Part shown: piece by piece, positions 41,467 to 53,592 of the stretch | Numbering within the stretch: position 1 is the first letter of the stretch | How the letters are laid out: every line of letters begins with the position of its first letter | Assembly: GCF_000304335.1 (NCBI RefSeq) | Contig: NZ_CAJF01000002.1 | Span: 62,001 to 126,000 of the forward strand | Direction of reading: 5' to 3' | DNA: 64,000 bases | Origin: Microbacterium yannicii PS01 | Lineage (GTDB): Bacteria > Actinomycetota > Actinomycetes > Actinomycetales > Microbacteriaceae | The notes under the pieces: model-generated | Seen by the model: only the letters and a program-made list of their open reading frames with translations | Database searches by the model: none | Told to the model about the DNA's origin: nothing | Made by a program: the position numbers and the translations under genes

Positions 41467-42060
41467 CTAAGGGACGCGAAAGACGTGCGTCGCGAGCCCC
41501 ATCGGGTCGTCCTCCTCGACGTGACGCTGCTCCTGCCGCGCCCATCGTTCCCAGTGCGGACGATAGGTGTCGCCGTCTCGGGTCAGGGCACGGTGCCTGC
41601 GCGAGACGACCGGCGACTCGAGCCACAGGCGGATGTCGCCGAGACGTGCGGTGCTGGGCGTGAGCAGACCGGCGCCCTCGACGATGAGCGGAAGCGAGGG
41701 GTCCACCGCGTGGGCCTCGGCGGGCTGGTCGAGCTGCCAGTCCCATCGCTGCCAGACACCGATGAGCCCGCGTGCGTGCGGGACCAGGATCTGCTCGCGC
41801 GCGGTCTCGACTCCCGCTTCGAGTCCATCCCAGCCCGGGTAGAGGGAGTCGAGCGCGATGAGCTGCACGCGCCCGGTGAGCGGCCAGCGAGCGACGAGCA
41901 TGCGCGCCAGGGAGCTCTTGCCGGCACCGCTGCGGCCGTCGATGAGGACGACCGGATTGGATGCCGCGACCTGGGTCACGGCGGAGATCACGCGTGCGGC
42001 GGCGGTCTCGAGCGCGACCGCGACAGGGTCGAGGCTACTTCTTGAGAGCGCGGATGACAC
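41467..42060 (-). CDS. P-loop kinase-like ATP-binding protein (uridine kinase-like)
   Basis: A 197-residue P-loop NTPase with Walker A GRSGAGKSS (about residue 41) and a downstream DSLYPGWDG segment typical of nucleoside or sugar kinases. The basic lid region SRRHRALTRDGDTYRPHWERW follows. The start is uncertain. The GTG at 42060 has no Shine-Dalgarno sequence and overlaps the upstream gene by 26 bases. A TAGCCT -10-like box (42037-42032) ends seven bases before an in-frame GTC at 42024. Substrate not recognised. Confidence 0.82.
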   Translation of the reverse strand: MSSALSRSSLDPVAVALETAAARVISAVTQVAASNPVVLIDGRSGAGKSSLARMLVARWPLTGRVQLIALDSLYPGWDGLEAGVETAREQILVPHARGLIGVWQRWDWQLDQPAEAHAVDPSLPLIVEGAGLLTPSTARLGDIRLWLESPVVSRRHRALTRDGDTYRPHWERWARQEQRHVEEDDPMGLATHVFRVP

Positions 42061-42355
42061 GGCTGAGAGCGCGACCGGCGAAGAACACGAACGGGATCGC
42101 CACCGCGAGCAGCGCCACGATGTTCGGCTCGAAGCGAAGGTCATCGCCCCGGCGCACATAAGCTCCCACGGGAATCGCGTAGCCGCCGCCCCCGCCGCCG
42201 CCGTTGCCGGCCTCGTCAGAACCCCCGCCGAAGCCCGCCCAGCTGATCGCGACGGGGATGAGACGGACGCCGTCCATGTCCTGCTGTTCGCCGTACGCGC
42301 TCGTGACGCCGAAGGTTGCCGACTGCTTGCCGAGTTCGAGTGCGATGTTGGGCAT
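42035..42355 (-). CDS. YtfJ/GerW-like Gly-rich protein with C-terminal membrane helix
   Basis: A 106-residue protein. The VRLIPVAISWAGFGGGSDEAGN region followed by a Gly run and YAIPVGAYV resembles the YtfJ/GerW family fold. It has one C-terminal membrane helix (IVALLAVAIPFVFFAGRAL) with the basic end RVIRALKK, so it is probably tail-anchored. The ATG at 42355 has a TAGCGT -10 box six bases upstream. No sporulation is expected in this lineage, so the role is open. Confidence 0.78.
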   Translation of the reverse strand: MPNIALELGKQSATFGVTSAYGEQQDMDGVRLIPVAISWAGFGGGSDEAGNGGGGGGGYAIPVGAYVRRGDDLRFEPNIVALLAVAIPFVFFAGRALSRVIRALKK

Positions 42356-42361
42356 GGTCCC

Positions 42362-42367
42362 ACGCTA
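42362..42367 (-). promoter_or_regulatory. -10 box of the YtfJ-like gene
   Basis: TAGCGT on the minus strand ends six bases (GGGACC) before the ATG at 42355. Likely leaderless. Confidence 0.5.
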
Positions 42368-42416
42368 TCGTCACCGAGCCCGGCTGCCCAGTGCCGCGAG
42401 GATCTCGGCAGGCGCC

Positions 42417-43682
42417 TCAGCCCTCGTCGAGCTTCGGCGGTGGCGGGCTGGAAGGGATGGTGCCGCCCGCCCTCGGCCCGCCGAGGAGCGTCGCCCGCGT
42501 GACCGAGCCCCGTCCGAACTTCGCCGCGGCCCCGTCGAGGGCATCCTCGATGCGCCGCCACCCCTCATCGTCGTCCCAGAGGGTGGGGGCGCCGTCGCCC
42601 GCGGGTCGAAGCCGCTCGGCGCGCACCCCGATGAGCCGGACCGGGAGTCGGCGCTCCACGGAGGAGAACAGCTCGTGAGCCGCATCGCCGATCCGCTGGC
42701 TCACCGCCGTCGGCTCGGGCAGGGTCTGCGATCGCGAGATCGTGGTGAAGTCGGCGAAGCGAACCTTGATCGCGATCGTCGTCGCCTCCCAGCCGGATGA
42801 GCGCAGCCTGGCACCGACCCGATCCGCGAGACGGCGGAGCTCGGAGCGCAGGATCCGGGTGTCGGCGATGTCGTCGTGGAAGGTCTCTTCGTGCCCCACG
42901 CTCTTCTCGACACGGCTCGTGTCGACGGGACGCGGATCGATGCCCCGCGCGAGGTGCCAGACGCGGTCGCCCATCGCCGGTCCCAGAGCGCGGTCCAGCA
43001 CGTCGCGCGGTGTGTCGCGCACGTCGGCGACGGTCCGGATGCCGCGCCCTTCGAGGGCCTCGGACGCCTTGGGCCCGACGCCCCACAGGGCTCGCACGGA
43101 GCGAGCGGCGAGGAATTCCGCCGTATCCCGCTCCGCCACGACCAGGAGTCCGTCGGGCTTGCTGATGGTCGATGCCATCTTCGCCACGTGCTTCGTGGCC
43201 GCCACGCCGACGCTGCAGGTCAGCCCCGTCTCGTCGAGAACCCGGCGGCGAAGCATCCGTGCGATCTCGAGCGGGCTCCCCCACAGCCGGCGGGCGCCGC
43301 GCACGTCGAGGAAGGCCTCGTCGATGGAGAGCGGCTCGACCAGCGGCGTGATGTCGCGGAAGATCCGCATCACCATGGCGGACATCTCGAGATACCGATC
43401 GAAGTGGGGCGGCACGACCACGGCGGTCGGGCAGAGGCGCAGCGCCTGACCGACCGGCATGGCGGACCGCACGCCGAACCTCCGTGCCTCATACGACGCA
43501 CTGGAGACGACGGAGCGGCTGTCGGGCGCGCCGATGATGATCGCCCTGCCGCGCAGCGAGGGGTCGTCCAGCTGCTCGACGGACGCGTAGAAGGCGTCCA
43601 TGTCGACATGCAGGATGCCGGTGCCCGTGTCGTCGGCATTCTCGGGTGAGACGATCCGACCTGTCCCGTCGCCACGCCCCAT
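42417..43682 (-). CDS. dinB: DNA polymerase IV (DinB)
   Basis: A 421-residue Y-family translesion polymerase. The catalytic palm has ILHVDMDAFYASVEQ (about residues 23-37) and LSIDEAFLDVRG (about 118-129). The little-finger domain follows after the thumb's GVGPKASEALEGRGI helix-hairpin. The C terminus (PPPPKLDEG) is short and lacks a clear beta-clamp motif of the QLxLF type, though LPVRLIGVRAERL lies in the last third. CAGAAT sits six bases before the ATG. Confidence 0.95.
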   Translation of the reverse strand: MGRGDGTGRIVSPENADDTGTGILHVDMDAFYASVEQLDDPSLRGRAIIIGAPDSRSVVSSASYEARRFGVRSAMPVGQALRLCPTAVVVPPHFDRYLEMSAMVMRIFRDITPLVEPLSIDEAFLDVRGARRLWGSPLEIARMLRRRVLDETGLTCSVGVAATKHVAKMASTISKPDGLLVVAERDTAEFLAARSVRALWGVGPKASEALEGRGIRTVADVRDTPRDVLDRALGPAMGDRVWHLARGIDPRPVDTSRVEKSVGHEETFHDDIADTRILRSELRRLADRVGARLRSSGWEATTIAIKVRFADFTTISRSQTLPEPTAVSQRIGDAAHELFSSVERRLPVRLIGVRAERLRPAGDGAPTLWDDDEGWRRIEDALDGAAAKFGRGSVTRATLLGGPRAGGTIPSSPPPPKLDEG

Positions 43683-43719
43683 GATCTGATTCTGCCCCGA
43701 TCCTCCGACGCCGGCGCGA

Positions 43720-43744
43720 GGCGGGTCGCTGAGCGACCCCGCCC
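43720..43744 (-). terminator. Hairpin after gatB
   Basis: GGGTCGC (43723-43729), loop TGA, GCGACCC (43733-43739), extended by GGC/GCC with one bulged C. It lies about 16 bases past the gatB stop. Confidence 0.6.
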
Positions 43745-43759
43745 CTCGTCGCGGCGGTT

Positions 43760-45292
43760 CTACTGCTGAGCGGCGCGCTCGAGGATCAGTTCACGGACAC
43801 GAGCGGCGTCCGCCTGACCCTTCATCGCCTTCATGACGGCGCCGATGACCGCCCCGGCGGCTTGGACCTTGCCGTCGCGGATCTTCGCCATGACATCGGG
43901 CTGAGAAGCCAGCGCCTCGTCGATCGCGGCGATGAGTGCGCTGTCGTCCGACACCACGGCCAGTCCGCGCGCGTCCACGACCTGCTGCGGCGATCCTTCG
44001 CCGGCGACCACACCTTCGAGCACCAGTCGTGCGAGCTTGTCCGTCAGGGTCCCGGCATCGACCAGGGCCTGCAGCGCCGCGACATCGGCGGGAGTCGCGA
44101 GCTCCGCGGCCTCTCGTCCTTGTGCATTCGCGATGCGCGTCAGCTCGCCCGTCCACCATTTGCGCGCAGCGGCGGGCGCCGCGCCGGCCGCGACCGTGGC
44201 TTCCACCTCGACCAGCAGACCGCCGTTGGCGACGTCCTGGAACTCAAGATCGGAGAAGCCCCACTCAGCCTTCAGCCGGCGACGACGAGCCGCCGGTGGC
44301 TCGGGCAGCGCCGCACGAAGCTGCTCGATGAGCTCGGGCGCGGGGACCACGGGCAGCAGGTCGGGCTCGGGGAAGTAGCGGTAGTCGTCGGCGTCGGACT
44401 TCGGACGGCCCGGAGAGGTCGTGCCGGTGTCTTCGTGCCAGTGCCGCGTCTCCTGGGTGATCGAGCCGCCCGCAGCGAGGATCGCCGCCTGGCGCTGGAT
44501 CTCGTAGCGCACGGCCCGTTCCACCGAGCGCATGGAGTTGACGTTCTTGGTCTCCGTGCGCGTGCCGAGGGGCTCCGCAGGCTCGCCGGGTGCGACGCGC
44601 GGCCGCAGCGACACGTTCGCATCGCAGCGCAGGTTGCCGCGCTCCATTCGGGCGTCCGATATGCCGAGCCCGATCACGATGTCTCGGATCGTCTGGACGT
44701 AGGCCTTGGCCACCTCCGGCGCCCGGTGATCCGTGCCGTAGATCGGCTTGGTCACGATCTCGACGAGCGGGACGCCGGCGCGGTTGTAGTCCACGAGCGA
44801 GTACTCCGCGCCCTGGATGCGGCCGGTCGATCCGCCGACATGCGTCAGCTTGCCGGCGTCCTCCTCCATGTGCGCCCGCTCGATCGGAACCGGAACCAGC
44901 GTGCCGTCCGCGAGCTCGACCTCGACGTGTCCTTCGAAGGCGATCGGCTCGTCGTACTGCGAGATCTGATAGTTCTTGCCCAGATCCGGGTAGAAGTAGT
45001 TCTTCCGCGCGAACCGGCTCGACGGGGCGATCGAGCAACCGAGGGCCAGCCCCAGGCTGATCGACGAGCGCACTGCGGTCTCGTTCACGACCGGGAGTGA
45101 GCCGGGAAGGCCCATGTCCACGGGCGCGACGAGCGTGTTGGGCGCCGCCGTGTGGTTGGCAGAGTTGGCGGGGTTCGCCGCAGCGGAGAACATCTTCGTC
45201 TCGGTGTTCAGCTCGACGTGCACCTCGAATCCGAGCACCGGCTCGAAGAGTTCGAGCGCCTTGTCGAAGTCCATCAGCTTGTCCTTGGCCAT
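43760..45292 (-). CDS. gatB: Aspartyl/glutamyl-tRNA amidotransferase subunit B
   Basis: A 510-residue subunit that activates misacylated Glu-tRNA-Gln or Asp-tRNA-Asn. The cradle domain starts at [23 protein letters not shown] (about residues 15-37). [36 protein letters not shown] and the [14 protein letters not shown] stretch are family signatures. A C-terminal GatB/YqeY domain binds tRNA. The ATG at 45292 shares one base with the gatA stop (TGATG). Confidence 0.97.
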   Translation of the reverse strand: MAKDKLMDFDKALELFEPVLGFEVHVELNTETKMFSAAANPANSANHTAAPNTLVAPVDMGLPGSLPVVNETAVRSSISLGLALGCSIAPSSRFARKNYFYPDLGKNYQISQYDEPIAFEGHVEVELADGTLVPVPIERAHMEEDAGKLTHVGGSTGRIQGAEYSLVDYNRAGVPLVEIVTKPIYGTDHRAPEVAKAYVQTIRDIVIGLGISDARMERGNLRCDANVSLRPRVAPGEPAEPLGTRTETKNVNSMRSVERAVRYEIQRQAAILAAGGSITQETRHWHEDTGTTSPGRPKSDADDYRYFPEPDLLPVVPAPELIEQLRAALPEPPAARRRRLKAEWGFSDLEFQDVANGGLLVEVEATVAAGAAPAAARKWWTGELTRIANAQGREAAELATPADVAALQALVDAGTLTDKLARLVLEGVVAGEGSPQQVVDARGLAVVSDDSALIAAIDEALASQPDVMAKIRDGKVQAAGAVIGAVMKAMKGQADAARVRELILERAAQQ

Positions 45293-46812
45293 CAGCGGGC
45301 GCCTCCGTTCGGCTCGAGGACCGGAGCCCGGTCGAGCAGGGGCCCTCCCCACGAGTCCACCAGCAATGCCTCCAGCGCCGCGCCGACGCGATAGAGCCTC
45401 ACGTCCTCGCGAGCGGGGGCGAGGAACTGGATGCCGACGGGCAGGCCGTCCTCGGCCGCCAGGCCCGACGGGATGGAGATGCCCGGCACGCCGGCCAGGT
45501 TGGCGGGAATCGTCGTGACGTCGTTGAGGTACATCTGCAGCGGGTCGTCGATCTTCTCGCCGAGCCGGAAAGCGGTGGTCGGCGCTGACGGGGTGGCGAT
45601 GACGTCGACCTGCGAGAAGGCCTCGTCGAAGTCGCGCTGGATGAGCGTGCGCACCTTCTGCGCCGAGCCGTAGTACGCGTCGTAGTAGCCGGCCGAAAGG
45701 GCGTAGGTGCCGAGGATGATCCGTCGCTTCACCTCGTCGCCGAAACCGGCGTCGCGCGTGGCCGCCATGACGTCCTCCACGGTGCCGCCGGGCACGTTCA
45801 CCCGCATGCCGAAGCGCACGGAATCGAACTTGGCCAGATTGCTGGATGCCTCGGCCGGAAGGATCAGGTAGTACGCGGCGACGCCGTACTCGAAGTGGGG
45901 TGCACTGATCTCGACGATCTCGGCGCCGTGGGCCTCCATCGCCGCCAGGGCCGCGCGGAAGGACTCCGAGACACCGGTCTGGAACCCGCTGTCTGCCAGC
46001 TCTCTGATGACGCCGACCTTCAGCCCCTTCAGCACCTCTCCGGTGGCGCCCTCGCGAGCGGCGGCGGCGAACGAGGGCCAGGCCTCGGCGAGGGACGTCG
46101 AGTCGTGGGGATCGTGGCCGCCGATGATGTCGTGCAGCAGACCCGAGTCCAGCACAGTCCTCGTGACCGGGCCGACCTGGTCCAATGACGACGCCAGGGC
46201 GATCGCGCCGTAACGGCTGACGCCGCCGTAGGTCGGCTTGACGCCGACGGTCCCGGTCACGTGCGCAGGCTGTCGAATGGACCCGCCGGTATCGGAGCCG
46301 AGGGCGAGCGGGGCCTCGAAGGCGGCGACCGCGGCGGCCGAGCCGCCGCCCGAGCCGCCCGGGATCCGGTCGCGGTCCCAGGGGTTGCGGGTCGGCCCGT
46401 ACGCGGAGTGCTCAGTGGACGAGCCCATCGCGAACTCGTCCATGTTCGTCTTGCCGAGAGGCACGAGGCCGGCGACCCGGGATCGCGCCACCACGGTGGC
46501 GTCGAACGGCGACATGTAGCCCTCGAGGATCTTCGAGCCGCTGGTCGACGGCATGTCGGTCGTCACGAGGACGTCCTTGATCGCGAGTGGCACGCCCGCC
46601 AGAGGGCCGAGCTCCTCGCCGCCGGCGCGCCGGGAGTCGATGCCTGCCGCGATGTCGAGCGCACGCTCGCTCACGTGGAGGAACGCGTGGATCTCGCCGT
46701 CGACCGCGGCGATGCGCTCGAGGTGCGCACGCGTCGCTTCGACGCTGGACACCTCTCCCGCAGCGAGCTTGTCAGCGAGCGCAGCCGCGCTCAGCTTCGT
46801 CAGATCGGTCAC
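45292..46812 (-). CDS. gatA: Aspartyl/glutamyl-tRNA amidotransferase subunit A
   Basis: A 506-residue amidase that releases ammonia from glutamine for transamidation. The catalytic Ser-cisSer-Lys triad is visible: Lys in LAIKDVL (about residue 78), the cis-Ser in [12 protein letters not shown] (about 150) and the nucleophile Ser in [12 protein letters not shown] (about 175). The GTG start (46812) lies just after gatC. It is the middle gene of gatC-gatA-gatB. Confidence 0.97.
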   Translation of the reverse strand: MTDLTKLSAAALADKLAAGEVSSVEATRAHLERIAAVDGEIHAFLHVSERALDIAAGIDSRRAGGEELGPLAGVPLAIKDVLVTTDMPSTSGSKILEGYMSPFDATVVARSRVAGLVPLGKTNMDEFAMGSSTEHSAYGPTRNPWDRDRIPGGSGGGSAAAVAAFEAPLALGSDTGGSIRQPAHVTGTVGVKPTYGGVSRYGAIALASSLDQVGPVTRTVLDSGLLHDIIGGHDPHDSTSLAEAWPSFAAAAREGATGEVLKGLKVGVIRELADSGFQTGVSESFRAALAAMEAHGAEIVEISAPHFEYGVAAYYLILPAEASSNLAKFDSVRFGMRVNVPGGTVEDVMAATRDAGFGDEVKRRIILGTYALSAGYYDAYYGSAQKVRTLIQRDFDEAFSQVDVIATPSAPTTAFRLGEKIDDPLQMYLNDVTTIPANLAGVPGISIPSGLAAEDGLPVGIQFLAPAREDVRLYRVGAALEALLVDSWGGPLLDRAPVLEPNGGAR

Positions 46813-46821
46813 AACAGCCCC

Positions 46822-47121
46822 TTACTGCTCTTCGCCGAGGATCGCCGTGACGCGGAAGCGCCCGTCCGCGGCATCCGGTGCGTTCTGAAGCACCTGCGCG
46901 GGCGTGAGCAGGTCTCCGACGGCGTCGGGACGGAAGACGTTCTGCAGGGCGATCGGATGGCTGGTCGCGGGTACATCGGGGGTCGCGACCTCCGACACCT
47001 TCGCGATGTTGTCGACGATCACGTCGAGCTGCCCGGTGAGGCGCTCGACCTCCTCGTCGCTCAGCTGGATCCGGGCGAGCACACCGAGATGGCGCACGAG
47101 ATCGGGGGTGATTTCAGACAC
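46822..47121 (-). CDS. gatC: Aspartyl/glutamyl-tRNA amidotransferase subunit C
   Basis: A 99-residue small subunit that stabilises GatA and links it to GatB. It matches the family in VRHLGVLARIQLSDEEVERLTGQLDVIVD (about residues 9-38) and the C-terminal FRPDAVGDLLTPAQVLQNAPDAADGRFRV. The GTG at 47121 follows a TAGACT -10 box by six bases, so the operon mRNA is probably leaderless here. Confidence 0.95.
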   Translation of the reverse strand: MSEITPDLVRHLGVLARIQLSDEEVERLTGQLDVIVDNIAKVSEVATPDVPATSHPIALQNVFRPDAVGDLLTPAQVLQNAPDAADGRFRVTAILGEEQ

Positions 47122-47127
47122 CCGGAC

Positions 47128-47133
47128 AGTCTA
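47128..47133 (-). promoter_or_regulatory. -10 box of the gatCAB operon
   Basis: TAGACT on the minus strand ends six bases (GTCCGG) before the GTG at 47121. The divergent acyl-CoA ligase promoter begins about 20 bases away. Confidence 0.55.
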
Positions 47134-47153
47134 GTGGCGCTCTCTCGCGCGCC

Positions 47154-47182
47154 CTGCGGCAGCGCGACCCCGGGCATAGGCT
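47154..47182 (+). promoter_or_regulatory. Promoter of the acyl-CoA ligase gene
   Basis: -35-like CTGCGG (47154-47159), a 17-base spacer, -10 TAGGCT (47177-47182), then GAGCAG and the GTG at 47189. Likely leaderless. Confidence 0.5.
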
Positions 47183-47188
47183 GAGCAG

Positions 47189-48892
47189 GTGACGACCTAC
47201 GACCCGCCGCGCCCCTGGATCGCCAGCTACGCGGAGGGAGTTCCGGCGGATCTGGGCCCCGTGAGCGGTTCGCTGGTCGACATCGTCGAGGCGTCCGCCC
47301 GGGACTATCCGGATGCTGTCGCCCTCCAGTTCTTCGGACGCACGACGTCGTACCGCGCCCTGCAGGAGCAGATCGAACGAGCCGCCGCCGGCCTGCGCGC
47401 CCAGGGCGTCCGCGCCGGTGATCCGGTGGCGATCGTCCTGCCCAACTGCCCGCAGCACATCGTGGCCTTCTACGCCATTCTGCGACTGGGCGCCGTGGTG
47501 ATCGAGCACAATCCTCTCTATACGCCGAGAGAGCTGCGCAAGCAGTTCGAGGACCATGGCGCGAAGCATGCGATCGTGTGGAGCAAGGTCGTACGCACGA
47601 TCCAGGAGTTCCCCGCCGATCTGGCCGTGGCGAGCATGGTCTCGGTCGACATCACGAGGGCCATGCCGCTGAAGACCCGGCTGGCGCTGCGGCTGCCGAT
47701 CTCCAAGGCGCGCGAAGCCCGCAGCGCTCTGACCGAGCGGGTGAACGGAGCCGTCGACTGGGAGGACATCGTCAGCGCCGAGCCGCTGCCGGCGTCGCAC
47801 CCCCAGCCCGCAACGGATGACCTCGCGCTGATCCAGTACACCAGCGGCACCACCGGCAACCCGAAGGGCGCCTCTCTCACGCATCGGAACCTGCTGTCCA
47901 ATGCGGCTCAGGCCCGCGCGTGGGTGCCGTCGATCGTGCGGGGCGACGGCTGCGTCGTCTATGCGGTGCTGCCGATGTTCCATGCCTATGGGCTCACGCT
48001 GTGCCTGACGTTCGCGATGTCGATGGGGGCACGCCTGGTGCTGTTCCCCCGCTTCGACCCGGACATGGTGCTGGAGGTGACGAAGAAGCATCCGGCGACC
48101 TTCCTCCCCCTCGTTCCGCCGATCGCGGATCGCCTCCTGAGGGCCGCGCGCGAGCGGGGCGTGTCGCTCGCAGGTACGCAGGTGGCGATCTCGGGCGCGA
48201 TGGCGCTGCCGCACGAGCTCGTCGTGCCGTTCGAGGAGGCCTCGGGCGGGTATCTCGTCGAGGGCTACGGCCTGAGCGAGTGCTCCCCCGTTCTGATGGC
48301 CAACCCGGTCGCCGGCAACCGTGTGCCCGGCACGGTCGGACTGCCCCTGCCGGGCACCGAGTGCCGCGTCGTTGACCCCGACGACCCGAGCAGGGATGTG
48401 CCGTCTGGAGAGCGCGGCGAGCTCGTCGTGCGCGGTCCCCAGGTCTTCAGTGGCTACTACGGGAAGCCCGAAGAGACCGAGGCGGTGTTCGCGGGCGGCT
48501 GGTTCCGCACCGGCGACATCGTCACGATCGATGAAGCCGGCTTCGTCAGGATCGTGGACCGTATCAAGGAGCTCATCATCACCGGGGGCTTCAACGTCGC
48601 GCCGACCGAGGTGGAGAGCGCGCTGCGGCAGCACCCCCTCGTCGAGGACGTCGCCGTCGTGGGGCTGCCCAGTGATCATTCGGGCGAGGAGGTCGTCGCC
48701 GCGATCGTCTGCACTCCCGACGCCGGGGACGTCGACGTCGAGGCTGTCCGCGAGTTCGCCCGCGGCATCCTGACCCCGTACAAGGTGCCGCGCCGCGTCT
48801 TCGTGGTCGACGAGCTGCCGAAGTCGCTGATCGGCAAGGTCCTGCGCCGTCAGGTTCGTGACCGCCTGCTGGCGCTGACGAACGGGGCGTGA
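47189..48892 (+). CDS. Long-chain fatty acid--CoA ligase (AMP-binding)
   Basis: A 567-residue adenylate-forming enzyme that activates fatty acids to acyl-CoA. The P-loop motif YTSGTTGNPKGASLTH is at about residue 215, the EGYGLSECSP motif at about 360, the hinge RTGDIVTIDEAGFVRIVDRIKELI at about 440-463, and the C-terminal catalytic Lys in PKSLIGKVLRR (about 550). The GTG start follows its -10 box by six bases. It is divergent from gatCAB and convergent with ligA. Chain-length preference cannot be read. Confidence 0.94.
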   Translation: MTTYDPPRPWIASYAEGVPADLGPVSGSLVDIVEASARDYPDAVALQFFGRTTSYRALQEQIERAAAGLRAQGVRAGDPVAIVLPNCPQHIVAFYAILRLGAVVIEHNPLYTPRELRKQFEDHGAKHAIVWSKVVRTIQEFPADLAVASMVSVDITRAMPLKTRLALRLPISKAREARSALTERVNGAVDWEDIVSAEPLPASHPQPATDDLALIQYTSGTTGNPKGASLTHRNLLSNAAQARAWVPSIVRGDGCVVYAVLPMFHAYGLTLCLTFAMSMGARLVLFPRFDPDMVLEVTKKHPATFLPLVPPIADRLLRAARERGVSLAGTQVAISGAMALPHELVVPFEEASGGYLVEGYGLSECSPVLMANPVAGNRVPGTVGLPLPGTECRVVDPDDPSRDVPSGERGELVVRGPQVFSGYYGKPEETEAVFAGGWFRTGDIVTIDEAGFVRIVDRIKELIITGGFNVAPTEVESALRQHPLVEDVAVVGLPSDHSGEEVVAAIVCTPDAGDVDVEAVREFARGILTPYKVPRRVFVVDELPKSLIGKVLRRQVRDRLLALTNGA

Positions 48893-48902
48893 GCCCGGGA
48901 GG

Positions 48903-51242
<2,340 letters not shown>

Positions 51243-51273
51243 GGAGCGGGCACGGACGCTCGCTGGTCGCGGT

Positions 51274-52371
51274 TCAGGCCTTGACGGGCACGGCCGAGAC
51301 GGTCGTGTCGATCGTGAACTGGCCGATCACGCGCGTGCCGTCGTACAGCACCGCCGTCTGGCCGGGGGCCACACCGTCGAAGGGCGCCTCGGGGACGACG
51401 GTGAGCATGCCGTCGCCGAGCCGTGCTGTCGCGGGCACCGGGTCGGCATGGGCGCGGATCTGCACGTGGCAGGCGAAGACACCGGTCGCGGGCGCGCGTC
51501 CGGCCCACGAGAATCGCCCTCCCGCGATCTCGGCCGTGGCGAGGGCCTCCTTGGGCCCGACCACGACGGTGTTGGAGACGGGACGGACCTCGAGCACGAA
51601 CCGCGGCTTGCCGTCGGGGGCCGGCATCCCCAGCTGGAGCCCGCGTCGCTGACCCACGGTGAACGCGTGGGCGCCTTCGTGCGTGCCGACCACTGCGCCG
51701 GAGCGGTCGACGATCTCGCCCTGCGTCGCTCCGACCTTCTCAGCGAGCCAGCCACGGGTGTCACCGTCGGGGATGAAGCAGATGTCGTGGCTGTCCGGCT
51801 TGTGCGCGACGGTGAGCCCTCGCGCCTCGGCCTCGGCTCGCACGAGCGCCTTCGAAGGCGTGGCACCGAGCGGGAACAGCGTATGCCGGAGCTGCTCGGC
51901 GGTCAGAACGCCCAGCACGTAGGACTGGTCCTTCGCGGCATCCGATGCACGATGCAGCTCGAGACCGTCGGGCCCGTCGACGAGCGTCGCGTAATGCCCC
52001 GTGCACACCGCATCGAAGCCGAGTTCGATCGCACGTTCGAGCAGTGCGGCGAACTTGATCTTCTCGTTGCACCGCATGCACGGATTGGGGGTGCGTCCGG
52101 CACGGTACTCCGCGACGAAGTCGTCGATCACGTCATCGCGGAAGCGCTCGGAGAAGTCCCACACGTAGAACGGGATGCCCAGTCGGTCGGCGGCGCGTCG
52201 GGCGTCCATGGCGTCCTCGATCGTGCAGCAGCCGCGGCTTCCGGTGCGCAGCGTGCCCCCGGCGCGCGAGAGCGCGAGGTGGACGCCGACGACGTCGTGG
52301 CCCGCCTCGACGGCGCGTGCGGCCGCGACGGCGGAATCCACTCCACCGCTCATGGCCGCAAGGATCCGCAT
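51274..52371 (-). CDS. mnmA: tRNA-specific 2-thiouridylase MnmA
   Basis: A 365-residue enzyme that makes 2-thiouridine at position 34 of Glu, Gln and Lys tRNAs. The PP-loop [10 protein letters not shown] (residues 6-15) adenylates the base. The two catalytic cysteines lie in [12 protein letters not shown] (about residue 99) and [10 protein letters not shown] (about 195). Sulfur comes from a cysteine desulfurase, and such a gene lies just upstream. The ATG has a TAGACT -10 box six bases before it. Confidence 0.96.
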   Translation of the reverse strand: MRILAAMSGGVDSAVAAARAVEAGHDVVGVHLALSRAGGTLRTGSRGCCTIEDAMDARRAADRLGIPFYVWDFSERFRDDVIDDFVAEYRAGRTPNPCMRCNEKIKFAALLERAIELGFDAVCTGHYATLVDGPDGLELHRASDAAKDQSYVLGVLTAEQLRHTLFPLGATPSKALVRAEAEARGLTVAHKPDSHDICFIPDGDTRGWLAEKVGATQGEIVDRSGAVVGTHEGAHAFTVGQRRGLQLGMPAPDGKPRFVLEVRPVSNTVVVGPKEALATAEIAGGRFSWAGRAPATGVFACHVQIRAHADPVPATARLGDGMLTVVPEAPFDGVAPGQTAVLYDGTRVIGQFTIDTTVSAVPVKA

Positions 52372-52377
52372 GCCTCC

Positions 52378-52383
52378 AGTCTA
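52378..52383 (-). promoter_or_regulatory. -10 box of mnmA
   Basis: TAGACT on the minus strand ends six bases (GGAGGC) before the ATG at 52371. The GGAGG there is too close to the ATG to act as Shine-Dalgarno. Confidence 0.5.
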
Positions 52384-52390
52384 CGAAACC

Positions 52391-52420
52391 CCGGCGGCGC
52401 TGCGGCCGGCGGCGCTGCGG
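52391..52420. repeat. Two exact 15-bp tandem repeats
   Basis: CCGGCGGCGCTGCGG occurs twice in tandem (52391-52405, 52406-52420), with a degenerate third start (CCGGCTCAGCGG). It lies in the 54-base gap between the cysteine desulfurase stop and mnmA. Confidence 0.8.
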
Positions 52421-52425
52421 CCGGC

Positions 52426-53592
52426 TCAGCGGCGCCCGGCTGCCGCGCGCGCTCGCTCGACCGCTTCGGGAAGGACCGCCAGAACGGCCGCGATGTCGTC
52501 GAGGTGGGTGGTCCGCCCCAGGGTGAACCTGAGCACCTGGCGGGCCTCGGCATCTGTTCGTCCCATCGCCGTGACTACGTGCGAGGGCTCCGGGACGCCG
52601 GCCTGACACGCCGAGCCGGTCGATGCGGCGATGCCCGCGCGATCGAGGAGGAACAGCAGGGTCTCTCCCGACGCGCCGGGAAAGAGCACGTGCGCGTTCC
52701 CGGGCACCCGCCCGGCGGGATCTCCGAGCAGCTCGGCGTCGGGGATGGCATCCCGGATGCCGTCGACGAGGTGATCACGGAGTGCTCCGAGCCGCCGCGC
52801 CTCGGTCTCTCGCTCGGCTTCGGCCAACTCCGCCGCCACGGCGAACGCGATCGCTCCTGCCACGTCCTGGGTGCCGGCACGGAGCCGTCGCTGCTGCCCG
52901 CCGCCGTGCACCAGCGGCGAGAGGGACGCCTGCCGTGCGACCACGAGCGCGCCCACCCCGGTGGGGCCGCCGATCTTGTGGGCCGAGACGCTGAGCGCGG
53001 CGAGGCCTGCCGAGCCGCGGGCACTCCCCCGCCACCCGCGGAAAGAGACCGGCACGTGGCCGAAGGCGGCGACCGCGTCGAGGTGCAGCGGCGTGCCGGC
53101 GTCGGCCGAGGCGGCCGCCAGCGCCGCGGCGTCGTTGACGGTCCCCACCTCGTTGTTCGCCACGAGAGCGGTGGCGAACGCGGCCCCGGGCAGAGCCGAG
53201 GCGAACCCTGTCGGCGAGATGCGCCCGATCGCATCGAGCGCCACGTGTCGCACCTGTGCCCCCTGCGCGGCCAGCCACTCGACGGCGTCCAGAGTGGCGT
53301 GGTGCTCGCCGTCCGGCAGCACGACGCCATCGGCTTCGGTACGCGCCCACCACAGACCCTTGACCGCGAGGTTCACCGCCTCGGTCCCGCCGGAGGTGAA
53401 CACGACTTCGATCGGGTCGCAGCCGAGCACCACGGCCAGGCGCTCGCGCGCGTCCTCGAGCGCACGGCGCGCGTGCTGGCCGGCGCCGTGGATCGACGAC
53501 GCGTTTCCGACGACGTCGGTCGCCTCGAGCCAGGCGGCTCGCGCCTCGGGTCGCAGCGGAGTGGTCGCCGCATGATCGAGATAGACGGTGAT
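52426..53592 (-). CDS. Cysteine desulfurase (NifS/IscS type)
   Basis: A PLP enzyme that supplies sulfur for tRNA thiolation (MnmA next door) and Fe-S clusters. The N terminus VYLDHAATTPLRPEA is family-typical. The PLP lysine lies in SVSAHKIGGPTGVGAL and the catalytic Cys in ASTGSACQAGVPEPSHV. The start is problematic: homology begins at codon ATC 53592, which has GGGAGGG seven bases upstream, giving a 388-residue protein. In-frame ATG (53688) or GTG (53670) would add about 25-30 low-complexity residues. The coordinates use the ATC reading. Confidence 0.85.
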   Translation of the reverse strand: MTVYLDHAATTPLRPEARAAWLEATDVVGNASSIHGAGQHARRALEDARERLAVVLGCDPIEVVFTSGGTEAVNLAVKGLWWARTEADGVVLPDGEHHATLDAVEWLAAQGAQVRHVALDAIGRISPTGFASALPGAAFATALVANNEVGTVNDAAALAAASADAGTPLHLDAVAAFGHVPVSFRGWRGSARGSAGLAALSVSAHKIGGPTGVGALVVARQASLSPLVHGGGQQRRLRAGTQDVAGAIAFAVAAELAEAERETEARRLGALRDHLVDGIRDAIPDAELLGDPAGRVPGNAHVLFPGASGETLLFLLDRAGIAASTGSACQAGVPEPSHVVTAMGRTDAEARQVLRFTLGRTTHLDDIAAVLAVLPEAVERARAAAGRR

